Assembly: GCF_004123795.1 (NCBI RefSeq)
Contig: NZ_MSSM01000018.1
Coordinates: forward strand, 1-64,000
Length of the DNA: 64,000 bases
Origin: Lacticaseibacillus chiayiensis
Lineage (GTDB): Bacteria; Bacillota; Bacilli; Lactobacillales; Lactobacillaceae
Reading direction: 5' to 3'
The stretch's first letter is position 1, and each line of letters opens with the position of its first letter. Of the stretch, positions 9,717-19,211 are shown in pieces. Below the pieces are notes generated by a model. The model worked only from the letters and a program-made list of their open reading frames with translations. It did no database searches and was not told where the DNA came from. The translations under genes and the position numbers were made by a program.

Positions 9717-10214
9717 TTAATCTTGATGCGCCTCTAAGTAAGCCAATGCGCTGACGTAATCAGGCTCATTTGTTTGTTCCGTGATCAGTTCCCGATATTT
9801 AACCATTCCGGTGCCGTCAACGATCCAAACGCTGCGGGCATCAGTGTGGTTGTCGGCAACGAACAGTCCCATGGCCTTGCCGAAATCAGCATTCTGGTCG
9901 GAAAGTAGCTGCATTTTCGTTACATTTTCCGTTGCGCACCAAGATTGTTGTTCTTGCGGGGTGTTGGTCGAAATCGTATAAAAATCAACATTGTCAAACT
10001 CATCCATATCCTGGTTAAAATGTTTAGTTGAGATGCTGCAGACCCGTGTGTTGATGTCGGGAACAACACTGATTAGGGTTAGCCGGTGGGTAAGGTCGTC
10101 AGTCTTGATTGGCTGACCTTTTGCATCGGTGACGGTAAAAGTTGGCAGTTGATGGCCTAATGCTGTTGGGGTGCCGTTGGTCGTGATGACGGTGCCGTGT
10201 CTGGTTATTTCCAT
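9717..10214 (-). CDS. tpx: thiol peroxidase
   Basis: A 165-residue atypical 2-Cys peroxiredoxin that reduces H2O2 and alkyl hydroperoxides using thioredoxin. The peroxidatic Cys is C59 in VPDINTRVCS and the resolving Cys is C93 in SWCATENV, the usual Tpx spacing. Cytoplasmic. Transcribed alone from an AT-rich upstream region. A possible electron donor, trxA, is encoded at 56515. Confidence 0.93.
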   Translation of the reverse strand: MEITRHGTVITTNGTPTALGHQLPTFTVTDAKGQPIKTDDLTHRLTLISVVPDINTRVCSISTKHFNQDMDEFDNVDFYTISTNTPQEQQSWCATENVTKMQLLSDQNADFGKAMGLFVADNHTDARSVWIVDGTGMVKYRELITEQTNEPDYVSALAYLEAHQD

Positions 10215-10478
10215 TGAAAAAACACTCCTTTAAGTGGTCGAGACAGGTGAGATTAAAGACAACACAGTTAGTGTATCATGATTGTCCGCTGTCTGACACG
10301 TATGCAACTTAATTGTTATAAATTTACCAGCATATACATTGACGTGAATATAAATATTTATGTAAGGTTAAATTAAGAAAGATGTTATAGCACCTGTCTT
10401 GGGCAGACCATAAAAAGTCATCAAACGGTTTGTGACACATCGCGTGCTAGATTCACAGTCAATAGGGGGTGCAGCCAA

Positions 10479-10988
10479 ATGCAGCAAACATTAGTCGTTT
10501 ATACTTCCGAAACCGGTTTTACCCAGCGGTTTGCGTTGAGTATTGCGCAAACCTTACATTGCGAAGTGATTGATGTGCAGTTTTTAACAGCTTCGGACTT
10601 GGAAAACCGCACCTTGATTATTTACGGCGGGCACCTTGTTGGGAATAAGGTGCTTGGCTTGAAATCATTTTTCCGCCAATTCAAACCCGTGCTGCCTGAT
10701 ATCGTTATTGTGTTTGGCAGCGGCGTGGTTCGCCGTGACACTGTGAATTGCCAGCAAATTAAACAATATCAGCTCATGCGTGATTGTCCATTAACCAATT
10801 TTTACTATGTGCAGGGTTATCCCAAACTCAGCCAAATGAACTTTTTCCGGCGACTGCGAGCGATCCGAGCATTAAAGCACGGGGGAAGCAAGTCATATCC
10901 TGCCGTTCAAGAGGCGATTGGGCCACTAGTTGCCGAAGTGACCAGTTTATTGAACGCTCCTTTTACGCACGATGCAGTTCAGACTTAA
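10479..10988 (+). CDS. flavodoxin-domain protein
   Basis: A 169-residue protein starting with a flavodoxin-like first strand and phosphate loop (VVYTSETGFTQRFA), followed by YGGHLVGNKVLG and FGSGVVRRD, where flavodoxin-like proteins contact the isoalloxazine ring. It resembles the HemG-like/flavodoxin_5 group more than electron-carrier flavodoxins. Function unknown. GGGGGTG precedes the ATG. No partner gene is adjacent; the next gene, on the other strand, is an Rgg-type regulator. Confidence 0.7.
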   Translation: MQQTLVVYTSETGFTQRFALSIAQTLHCEVIDVQFLTASDLENRTLIIYGGHLVGNKVLGLKSFFRQFKPVLPDIVIVFGSGVVRRDTVNCQQIKQYQLMRDCPLTNFYYVQGYPKLSQMNFFRRLRAIRALKHGGSKSYPAVQEAIGPLVAEVTSLLNAPFTHDAVQT

Positions 10989-11021
10989 TTTGTGTTAAAT
11001 ACGAGTGAGCGGGCTGACGGC

Positions 11022-11996
11022 TTAAGCAGTTTCCTCAAGGGTGCCAATCATAATGTGAAAGTACTTATACACCGATGTTGGTGGCTCGGTCAGAATAATC
11101 GGACAGGCATATGAAAACATGTCAGCCAGATCGCGTAATTTTAACGTGGTGGCCATTTGGATATTTTGTTCAAGCAAGGTTGCGGCCTGCTTGTGATGAC
11201 CGTTTCTGACATATAATTCTGCTTTGTGAAAGCGAGCCCACAAAGCGAACTCAGCGCTTGGCTGTTTGTCGAGCGCTTTTTCTAATTGAGCTAAATAATG
11301 CGCTGCAGCTTGGTTATCTTGCCTCGTCATTTCCAACATGACCTGATTTTCCAGCAAATTGAGCAAAAGCAACGGTGTGTTTGTGAAGTGACGATAGTAA
11401 TGGCTGCGCTTGATGGCAATGGTTGATAATCGGCGTTGCGTGGCGGCCGGCATGGCAATGCTAAAGAGTATGTAAAAATACAGATCTAACTCACCCCAAT
11501 TATCTAATCGTTGTAGATATTGTTCCGCAACATGGGTCAGATCGGGACGTACCGGTAACTCGTGGCGATCCTCAACAAACAGTGATTGGAATAAAGCTGC
11601 TAAAATCGCCCGTCCGTTAACGGCTAATTTATGTTTTAGCGAGGGTGCTTTTTCAAAAACGATTTGGGCCTTTTCTTCCTCAAGTTGTAAAGCTTGAATG
11701 ATTTGAGGGATCTTTTTGGGATCAATTGACATCGCCGTGGTTTTACCAAAATACGTTTCCAGAAGTCGATCACGATCGCCATAACCAAGGCGCAAGCCGT
11801 TAGCGACAAGATATAAAAATTCCTCCGGGGTGGTTTCCAACCGGCGAAGCAAATGAATCAATTTAGTAACCGTGATGTCGTTTTGCCCGCGTTCAACTTT
11901 TGACAGATAAGAACTGCTAATAGCCTCATCAGCCACATCAGCAAGTGTCAAAGCTTTATTCGTGCGGATTTGGCGCAGAAGCGAGCCGATTTCCAT
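11022..11996 (-). CDS. Rgg/MutR-type transcriptional regulator
   Basis: A 324-residue protein with an N-terminal XRE-type HTH (LTLADVADEAISSSYLSKVERGQ) and a long all-helical C-terminal region of TPR-like repeats. This is the Rgg/MutR architecture, in which the C-terminal domain often binds a small hydrophobic pheromone. It is divergent from an ABC exporter whose gene is frameshifted, and the exporter is a plausible target. I looked for a pheromone (SHP) gene nearby and found no convincing one. Confidence 0.8.
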   Translation of the reverse strand: MEIGSLLRQIRTNKALTLADVADEAISSSYLSKVERGQNDITVTKLIHLLRRLETTPEEFLYLVANGLRLGYGDRDRLLETYFGKTTAMSIDPKKIPQIIQALQLEEEKAQIVFEKAPSLKHKLAVNGRAILAALFQSLFVEDRHELPVRPDLTHVAEQYLQRLDNWGELDLYFYILFSIAMPAATQRRLSTIAIKRSHYYRHFTNTPLLLLNLLENQVMLEMTRQDNQAAAHYLAQLEKALDKQPSAEFALWARFHKAELYVRNGHHKQAATLLEQNIQMATTLKLRDLADMFSYACPIILTEPPTSVYKYFHIMIGTLEETA

Positions 11997-12111
11997 GATG
12001 ATCGCCTTTCATATATGACATTTATCATGTCTCTCAGCATATACCTACGTATATTAAACAACAAGCCATCTGATCAGATTGGGTTAGTTGAAGCAAATGG
12101 GAGTGGTTAAG

Positions 12112-13694
12112 ATGTTAACTTGGAAATATGGCCATAAATGGCAATTAGTGATCTATACCGGTGCTGCTTTATTTTATAGTTTGATGAATGTCGGGGTGGC
12201 ATTTTGTTTGACAATGCTCATTCAGACTGCATCGGCACGATCCATGGCGCAATTCTGGCAGGCGGTTGTCCCGAGTTTGGTGATTTTTTTGGTGCGTCGT
12301 TAGCTGCTTGGTTGGTGATGTACTTACAGGCGGTGATCACCCGACAAGTCAACTTGAAAATTAAGGCGGCAATGGCGAATTATCTGGTAGATGAGGCCGA
12401 TTTAGCCAGCACCCAAACATCTGCGCTATCTTTTATGACGAACGATTTAAAAATGATTGAAACAAACGGGATCACAAGCGAACTGACCATCATTAACCAG
12501 ATCATTGTTTTTGTGGGCGCGATGATTGGCGCTTTTGCATTTGATTGGTTGACCGCTTTGGCATTTTTCGTGGGCAATTTGGTACCGCTGACGGTAGCGC
12601 ATGTCGTTCAGGGACCATTGCATAAGGCGTCAGCAGATTGGTCGGATGCCAATAGCCGTTGGACAACCGGCATTAAGAATTACTTAGCAGGCAGAGATAC
12701 GATCAGAATTTATCAGGCACAAGCAGTTGTTAAATCAAGAATCGGCGGGCTTGCTCGCGGCTTGGAAGACCGGTTGAAAAGATTAACGATCCTGACGGGG
12801 AACATGAATGTTTTAGGGATGTTGCTGGCTCTTTGGTTTGGAGTTCTTCTGCCATTTGGCGTTGGCATTTACCGCGTGATGGTAGACGCCTCAACTTTGG
12901 CTTTATTTATGGGGATCGTTCAGCTCTCCAATGATATGCGCAATCCCTTGATTATGATGATTGAGTCATTAAACAAGTGGCAAACGACAAAACCATCAGT
13001 CGCCAAAATCCAGCAAGCGGTGCCTAAAATGCAAGCTTTGTCCGACAATGAGGCATCAAACGGGACGATTCGCTTAAAAGATGCCTCGGTGGTGATCGGT
13101 AACCAGAAAATTCTTGATGCCCGTAACCTGACGATTGCACCAGGACAAAAAGTTTTAATCATGGCACCGTCCGGTTATGGTAAATCGACACTGTTGAGAC
13201 TCCTGGCTGGCGAGTTACCTTTGTCTGCCGGGCAGTATTGGCTCGGTGATATGCAAATCACGGAAGCAACCCGTGGGCAATTAAGCCGCTTGTTCGGTTT
13301 GATCAAGCAGACACCATTTATGTTTGATGACACGGTCCGTTTTAACCTGACGTTAGGCGGCCACTTTTCGCAGGCAGACTTGAACAAAGCCGTAGCCGAT
13401 GCCGGGCTCACAGCCCTAATCGCTCAAAAAGGGTGGGACTATCAGGTTGGCGATGGCGGACACAATCTGTCAGGTGGCCAAATCCAGCGCCTTGAAATTG
13501 CCCGGGCATTATTGCGAAAACGCCCCATTTTGCTAGCTGATGAAGTGACATCTGCGCTAGACAAAACGTTAAGCGATCAACTGCATGCGCGCTTGCTGCA
13601 GGGATCAGCAACGTTAATCGAAGTCGCCCATCATATCAGCAAATCGTGGCAGCAAAAATACGATCAGGTGATTCGGTTTGATGAGGATGCATAG
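12112..13694 (+). pseudogene. ABC exporter (fused permease-ATPase), frameshifted at a T7 tract
   Basis: A 527-residue exporter split between two frames. The first begins at ATG 12112 and runs into TAG at 12301 after the segment SLVIFLVRR. The correct continuation (...FFGASLAAWLVMYLQ) lies in the -1 frame, and the switch point is the T run at 12284-12292. The ATPase is intact: Walker A PSGYGKST, signature LSGGQ, Walker B ILLADE, H-loop VAHH. Possible causes are a decayed gene, slipped-strand on/off variation, ribosomal -1 slippage on T TTT TTG, or a sequencing error. It is divergent from an Rgg regulator, suggesting export of a peptide or small molecule. Confidence 0.8.
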
Positions 13695-13714
13695 GCAGAT
13701 TATCTGTTACCATC

Positions 13715-13746
13715 AAAAAACCGATGCCTTGTTGACATCGGTTTTT
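13715..13746. terminator. bidirectional Rho-independent terminator
   Basis: AAAAAACCGATG and CATCGGTTTTT form a perfect stem between the convergent ABC exporter and pepF genes. Confidence 0.85.
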
Positions 13747-13759
13747 GCGTAAACTCATG

Positions 13760-15574
13760 CTACCCTTGATCGATTTCCTTACTTAACGCGATAACCTCAT
13801 CCACCGTATCACCCAAGAAACTAATCGCATGTTTCAACGCGACATCCGTTGTGACATCAACACCAGCAACACGCGCCGCGGCAACAGGGTCGAGTGAATC
13901 GCCGAGACCTAGATAACGCAGCCAGCGATCCACGGCGGGCTTGCCTTGTTGCTCAATGGCTTGAAACGCTTGAGTGGCTACGGTCAAGCCGGCAGAGTAG
14001 GAATAGGAGTACAGCCCCATGTAATAATGGCTTTGCCGCATCCACGTCAAGTCGGCACCTTCCTCAAGTTCGACAGCCGGTCCCCAGAAGTCCGTCAAAA
14101 CCTTACGCGTAATCGCATCAAGGCGTGCAGCATCGAAGCTCTCGCCTTTATCGATTAACGTGTAAACCTCGCGTTGAAAGGCGGCTTCTAGCAAGTGTGT
14201 GACAAAGTTGTGGAAATAGGTGTCATTTAAAAGACGTGACAAGGCAAATCGTTTCATGCGCGGATCTTTAGCGGTTTCTTCAAGGTAGTGGGTTAACAGC
14301 AGCTCGTTAAACGTTGAAGGGCTTTCGACTAAGTAATCATTGAATTCCGAATCAAGCACGTTATGGGCTTTTTCTGAACGAACCATCTGCGCTGTATGTC
14401 CCAATTCATGAATTAGGGTGTACACGGCGGGCAAGGTATTGCTCCAGGTCATTTCAACGTAGGGATGAACACCGTAAGGCCCGGCTGTGTACGCACCGGA
14501 ATCTTTACCTTGATTGGCAGGAAAATCAATCCAGCGATCCGTGAACGCTTGGATCATCTGGTCCTGATAATCCTTGCCCATCAAGGCCGTGGCATTTTTG
14601 ATCATGTCCTGAGCCTGATCCAAGGTGATTTTCGGAGCATAGCTTGGGTCAATGTCGATTTGCAGGTCGGTATAGCCGATGTGATCCAGTCTCCAAAGCG
14701 TTTTAACGTGGATCACATATTTGCGCATAATCGGAGCTAAATCGCGCATGATGACATCAATTTGGCGGTTGAACATTTCTCGGTTGATTTCTTGGTCAGC
14801 GAGAAGGTAATCAATGACGGAATCGTAACCGCGCATGGTTGCTGTAATTTTTTCACGCGTGACTTGTGCTAGGTAGCCGGTAGCCATGGTGTTTTCATAG
14901 CGACGCAAGGTCTTGTTGAATTGGGCATACGCGGCACGGCGGATTTCGGTGTCAGGATGTTTCTGGTAATTTTCTTCGTACATCACGAACGAAAGGGGAT
15001 AAGTTTTGCCATGGGCCGTAAACGTGCCAAAGTCCATGTCGCCAAAGATCGTTTGATCGCGAATGTTGCTGGGGGCCTGAAAAACCGGGGACAATTCTGC
15101 CAATACCTTTTCAGCAACAGGTGGCAAGGCGCCTTTCTTGGCCACTTTGATTTGGCGAATGAAGCCGGCGTAATCGGGTGCCTTCTCGACAACGGCGTCA
15201 AGTACGGTTTCAGACAACTGAGTGAGTTCGGCTTGGAAGAAGCTCAGTTGCCCGCCGATTTCGCCACCCAATGCGGTGACCTGTGCCTGTCGTTCCCGCA
15301 ATTTCGGATCGGTGGTATCGGTTGAATACGGCATGAACCCCCAGTGGGCAATTTTGCTATCAAGGGCTACAATCGTACCGTAGTCGGCCAATGCATCGAC
15401 AATAATGGCCGGCTCTGTCAATTTTCCCTGATACATGCGGACAAAATCCTTGGTTAAGGCGCGGACCTGTTTGATCGCTTCAGCGTAAGCAAAGTCGTCA
15501 TGAAAGATCGGGGTTAGATCCCAAGTCAGCTTCGGATCAACTGCCTGGCGTTTAGGTAACTCAGTTTCGCTCAT
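13760..15574 (-). CDS. pepF: M3-family oligoendopeptidase F
   Basis: A 604-residue cytoplasmic zinc metallopeptidase that cleaves medium-length oligopeptides, part of the casein/peptide utilisation set of lactic acid bacteria. The catalytic HELGH motif is near residue 388, within YTLIHELGHTAQM, as in the M3B group. Length matches PepF. GGAGG precedes the ATG. Transcribed alone and convergent with the broken ABC exporter. Confidence 0.9.
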   Translation of the reverse strand: MSETELPKRQAVDPKLTWDLTPIFHDDFAYAEAIKQVRALTKDFVRMYQGKLTEPAIIVDALADYGTIVALDSKIAHWGFMPYSTDTTDPKLRERQAQVTALGGEIGGQLSFFQAELTQLSETVLDAVVEKAPDYAGFIRQIKVAKKGALPPVAEKVLAELSPVFQAPSNIRDQTIFGDMDFGTFTAHGKTYPLSFVMYEENYQKHPDTEIRRAAYAQFNKTLRRYENTMATGYLAQVTREKITATMRGYDSVIDYLLADQEINREMFNRQIDVIMRDLAPIMRKYVIHVKTLWRLDHIGYTDLQIDIDPSYAPKITLDQAQDMIKNATALMGKDYQDQMIQAFTDRWIDFPANQGKDSGAYTAGPYGVHPYVEMTWSNTLPAVYTLIHELGHTAQMVRSEKAHNVLDSEFNDYLVESPSTFNELLLTHYLEETAKDPRMKRFALSRLLNDTYFHNFVTHLLEAAFQREVYTLIDKGESFDAARLDAITRKVLTDFWGPAVELEEGADLTWMRQSHYYMGLYSYSYSAGLTVATQAFQAIEQQGKPAVDRWLRYLGLGDSLDPVAAARVAGVDVTTDVALKHAISFLGDTVDEVIALSKEIDQG

Positions 15575-15709
15575 ATAAAAACCTCCTTCACATGGTGGCT
15601 AAAGTATAGCATTGTTCGCGCTTAAGGTACGGGTTAGTAGCTTGTTGAACCGATTATTTCTTTCGGCAAACTGCTCATGGTAGAATTATATAAAAAGGAT
15701 GTGTTATGA

Positions 15710-16060
15710 ATGGGTATCGACAACAATCAGTTAGTGGCGCGCTACTTTGATCGAAAAGCCGATCATGCGGAATTTTTCAAAGCTTTAGAAACCTATCTCG
15801 ACGATAAACTGGGACAATTGTATGCGACTTTGGAAACGACCTTTGCTGACACGGTGGTCCTGTCCGTTGACAACGCTATTGCCCAAGCGCATCAAGCTGG
15901 GGCAACGATTGATGATCCTGCCGCTGAAGAAATTGCTGCCGCGAATTATTTGTTTAAAGAACTGGCTTCGCGCGGCTTGTGGATCCAGTCACCGGATCAG
16001 ACGGAGCCGAATACGATTATTGCCAAGCTGAACTTTGGCAATCGGCGCACGTATTACTAA
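15710..16060 (+). CDS. hypothetical protein
   Basis: A 116-residue acidic, soluble, mostly helical protein with no membrane segment or motif I recognise. An AAGGA sits about 11 bases upstream of the ATG, somewhat far. An ATG at 15706 is out of frame. It lies alone between pepF (divergent) and ndk (convergent), with a bidirectional terminator after it. Confidence 0.6.
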   Translation: MGIDNNQLVARYFDRKADHAEFFKALETYLDDKLGQLYATLETTFADTVVLSVDNAIAQAHQAGATIDDPAAEEIAAANYLFKELASRGLWIQSPDQTEPNTIIAKLNFGNRRTYY

Positions 16061-16087
16061 GTGTACTTCCCGTCAACAGGATGACAT

Positions 16088-16132
16088 AAAAAAACGCTGT
16101 GCGATTGTGACAAAGTTCGTACAGCGTTTTTT
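16088..16132. terminator. bidirectional Rho-independent terminator
   Basis: AAAAAAACGCTGT and ACAGCGTTTTTT form a 12-bp stem around a 20-base loop, between the convergent hypothetical gene and ndk. Confidence 0.8.
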
Positions 16133-16164
16133 CGCGGCTATCAGTATATAGTCGCCTGTTGTAG

Positions 16165-16608
16165 TCATGATGACTTAGGTGCGTATTGCTTGTCCGCAAA
16201 CCAAATCGGAATCTCCCGTCGTGCGCTTTCCTCGCTATCTGAGCTATGAATGACGTTGCGGATGGTCTGGTCGGCCCATTCCCGGCCAAAATCGCCGCGG
16301 ATGGTACCTGGTGCTGCTTCTCCTGGATTGGTCGCGCCAGTCATTTTTCGAATAGCTTCAATCACATTAAAGCCGCTGACAATCATCGCCACAAGCGGGC
16401 CGCTGGTCATAAAGCGTTCGATTTTTGGAAAGAAGGGTTTGCCGACAAGCGCGGCGTAATGCTGGTGCAATTGAGCAGTTGTTGCCTGGGTGACCTTTAA
16501 GGCTTCAATGGTAAAGCCGCGCCGCTCAATGCGGGTAATCACCTCACCGATGTGGCCGTTAGCGACGCCATCGGGTTTGACTAAGACTAAAGATTGTTCC
16601 TCTGCCAT
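16165..16608 (-). CDS. ndk: nucleoside diphosphate kinase
   Basis: A 147-residue enzyme that equilibrates nucleoside di- and triphosphates through a phospho-histidine. It has the N-terminal SLVLVKPDGV strand and the active-site His H121 in NVIHSSDS. Normal family length. The ATG at 16608 has GAGG eight bases upstream; the longer frame from 16647 lacks a site. Several lactobacilli lack ndk, so its presence is of mild interest. Confidence 0.92.
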   Translation of the reverse strand: MAEEQSLVLVKPDGVANGHIGEVITRIERRGFTIEALKVTQATTAQLHQHYAALVGKPFFPKIERFMTSGPLVAMIVSGFNVIEAIRKMTGATNPGEAAPGTIRGDFGREWADQTIRNVIHSSDSEESARREIPIWFADKQYAPKSS

Positions 16609-16696
16609 GCGTATGCCTCGATTCCTAAATGTTTTCAGAAAGTTCATCCAAATTCAGTATACACGAGTCACACCAAATGGCGGCTGGAATTTTTGT

Positions 16697-19045
16697 TTAG
16701 TGCCAATTGATTTTCGATAACACCCGTCGGCCAAGGAATTCCTGGATGAAAAGATAAAACGGTACAGTGGAGGCCATCAGTGGTAGATAGATTAATGCCA
16801 ATTGCCAATGCCATAGATTTGCGAGTGAAAAGACATGATTGAAAACAAAGAATACCAGGAACAAGGCGACACTAAGGCTAGCCAGTAATCCGACCTTGAG
16901 CCGGTTGAAGGGGCGGGCGACGACCAGCAACACATTAAGGGAAATCGTGCCGATCAACATGGCGACCATTGTTGAAGTGGTGTCGAAACTGAGATTTAGG
17001 AAAGACTCCAGCCAAGTCAGCAGTAAGGTATAGATGACCACGCTGATGGCGGCCGGAGCGGCGACGGTCATGACTTTCTGCATGAACTGCCCAGTAACAC
17101 GTTCGAAATTAGGCTCCAGTGTCAGGAAGAAGGATGGGATGGCAACGCCAATGGCTGACACCGGTGTGATGTTAATCGGTACGATGGGATAATCAAGTGG
17201 CAGAAAGACGAAAATGGTTGCTAAAATAACTGAGTAAATAGTTTTGACTAGGTACATTGAAGCGACACTTTCAATGTTATTGATGACGCGGCGTCCTTCG
17301 TTGAGCACACCGGTCATAGCATCAAAATTAGAATCCAGTAAAACGAAATCCGCAATTGAACTGGCAGCATCGGCCCCAGAGGCCATGGCAATGCTGCAGT
17401 CACTTTGGCGCAAAGCCAGCACATCGTTGACCCCATCGCCAGTCATCGCAACGGTATGACCTAGCGCCTGATAAGCCATAATGAGCTGTTTCTTTTGATC
17501 TGGGGTGACGCGGCCAAAAACGTTGTACTGCTTGACCAAAGCCTGAAAATCAGCATCAGTAGCATCGGCAGCGACCTTACTCATGTCGACACTGCGATCC
17601 GCTCCTTCAAGGCGTGCTTGTTTCGCAATATTGGCAACCGTGATCGGGTCATCACCGGATATCACCTTTAATGCCACGCCTTGACTCTTGAAGAAATCAA
17701 AGGTGTTAATGGCAGTCGGGCGTAATTCATCGGTGATCAAAATAAGGCCAAGCAGTTCCGGGTTCACAAGCGGCTGGGCGAGCGTTTTGGCGGTTCCCAC
17801 CGCCAGCACGCGATAGCCGTTTGAAGCGGCTTGTTTGATTTGGGTCGCAATGTCGGCAGGCAGCTGTTCACCAAAAGTAAATTGCGGGGCACCCATAAAC
17901 AAGGCGCGTCCGTCAACCACGGCACCTGACCATTTACGCGCAGATGAAAACGGCATGGTTTGCGTGATTTGTTGGTTAGCGTCAGCGTCGGTTGCGGCTT
18001 TGATGGCTAAGGCGGTTTCGTTATCATCATTGAGTGCATAAACGATGGCTGCAGCAGCACTCGTAACCTCTTCGGCTGTGTGGCCAGTTGCTGGCAATGT
18101 GTTGGCGACTTTAAGTTTGCCACTGGTGATGGTGCCGGTTTTATCGAGGCAAATCGTATCGACACGCGCCAAGGCTTCGATGGCGGGTAAGGCCCGAACG
18201 AGCACGCGTTTGACAGCCAAGTTGCGGGCAGAAACAGCCAGCGCCACGTTGGTCAGTAACACCAGACCTTCTGGGATCATCCCGATCATGGCCGCACTGG
18301 TGGTTAAAATGGCCCGATTATAGTTGCCACGGCGAATCATGGAAACGGAAAAAAGAATGACACCGATCGGAATGAGCACATAGGTCAAAACCCGAATGAT
18401 GCGGTTAATCGTCGCCAACAATTGACTTTGGCGCGTTTTTTCTGCCTTTGCTTCCAATGAAAGTTTAGCGGCAAAGGTATCTTTACCGACAGCGGTAACT
18501 TGCATAGTCGCTTGTCCGGAAACCACAAAAGCACCAGAAAGCAATGGGTCACCTACCTTTTTGGTGATTGGCCGCGATTCACCGGTCAGTGGGCTTTCAT
18601 CACTCTCAAGGCCGTTGGTGGCAACAACGGTACCGTCGACTGGGATCTGATCACCGCGTTTGAGAATCACCATATCGTCCATGACCAGTTGTTCAAGATC
18701 GATTTTTTGCTGGTGTCCATCACGAATCACGGTGGCATGGGCGGCGGCGAGAATCGACATTTTATCGATTTGCCGCTTCGCCTGAATTTCCTGAATGGTA
18801 CCGATGGCAGTGTTGATGATGGCAACGCCAAGGAATAACAGGTTTTTATAACTGCCGGTGGTGATAATCAGCGCACCAAGGACAACGTTGACCAAGTTAA
18901 ATAAAGTGAACGTGTTGACTTGGATAATTTGGCCAATAGAACGGGTCAACGGTTTCAGCGGCAGATTGTGTTGCCCGTTCTCAAACCGTTCCTGAACCTG
19001 CTTTGTCGACAAACCTTGATCTGGTGAAATCTTGTGTGCTGCCAT
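16697..19045 (-). CDS. P-type cation-transporting ATPase (CtpE-like)
   Basis: A 782-residue P-type ATPase. TGES (actuator) is at about 154-157, the membrane motif MIPEGL at about 256-261, and the phosphorylated Asp D301 in DKTGT. TGDGVNDVLAL marks the hinge. The PEGL motif and lack of N-terminal metal-binding domains exclude heavy-metal ATPases and point to the P2-like group of CtpE (mycobacterial Ca2+ uptake) and pneumococcal Exp7. The transported ion is inferred, perhaps Ca2+ or Mg2+. Transcribed alone. Confidence 0.85.
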   Translation of the reverse strand: MAAHKISPDQGLSTKQVQERFENGQHNLPLKPLTRSIGQIIQVNTFTLFNLVNVVLGALIITTGSYKNLLFLGVAIINTAIGTIQEIQAKRQIDKMSILAAAHATVIRDGHQQKIDLEQLVMDDMVILKRGDQIPVDGTVVATNGLESDESPLTGESRPITKKVGDPLLSGAFVVSGQATMQVTAVGKDTFAAKLSLEAKAEKTRQSQLLATINRIIRVLTYVLIPIGVILFSVSMIRRGNYNRAILTTSAAMIGMIPEGLVLLTNVALAVSARNLAVKRVLVRALPAIEALARVDTICLDKTGTITSGKLKVANTLPATGHTAEEVTSAAAAIVYALNDDNETALAIKAATDADANQQITQTMPFSSARKWSGAVVDGRALFMGAPQFTFGEQLPADIATQIKQAASNGYRVLAVGTAKTLAQPLVNPELLGLILITDELRPTAINTFDFFKSQGVALKVISGDDPITVANIAKQARLEGADRSVDMSKVAADATDADFQALVKQYNVFGRVTPDQKKQLIMAYQALGHTVAMTGDGVNDVLALRQSDCSIAMASGADAASSIADFVLLDSNFDAMTGVLNEGRRVINNIESVASMYLVKTIYSVILATIFVFLPLDYPIVPINITPVSAIGVAIPSFFLTLEPNFERVTGQFMQKVMTVAAPAAISVVIYTLLLTWLESFLNLSFDTTSTMVAMLIGTISLNVLLVVARPFNRLKVGLLASLSVALFLVFFVFNHVFSLANLWHWQLALIYLPLMASTVPFYLFIQEFLGRRVLSKINWH

Positions 19046-19211
19046 CGCATGCCCTCCAATACTTTTTATTTATTTTACCAATCTATACAACGAGATGCCG
19101 AATATGGCACTTATTTTTACGAATCTTTGAAGTTATGCTGCCTGCACGCTATTGTCTGACCCCGCGGTAACCGTCATAATAAGGGCTAAATGACAGGAAA
19201 GAAGCGATTGC

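Noticed and set aside
12015-12110. A 31-codon frame between the Rgg gene and the ABC exporter as a pheromone (SHP) precursor
   Set aside because: It has no Shine-Dalgarno, its hydrophobic stretch is at the N-terminus rather than the C-terminal end, and the product does not resemble known SHP peptides.
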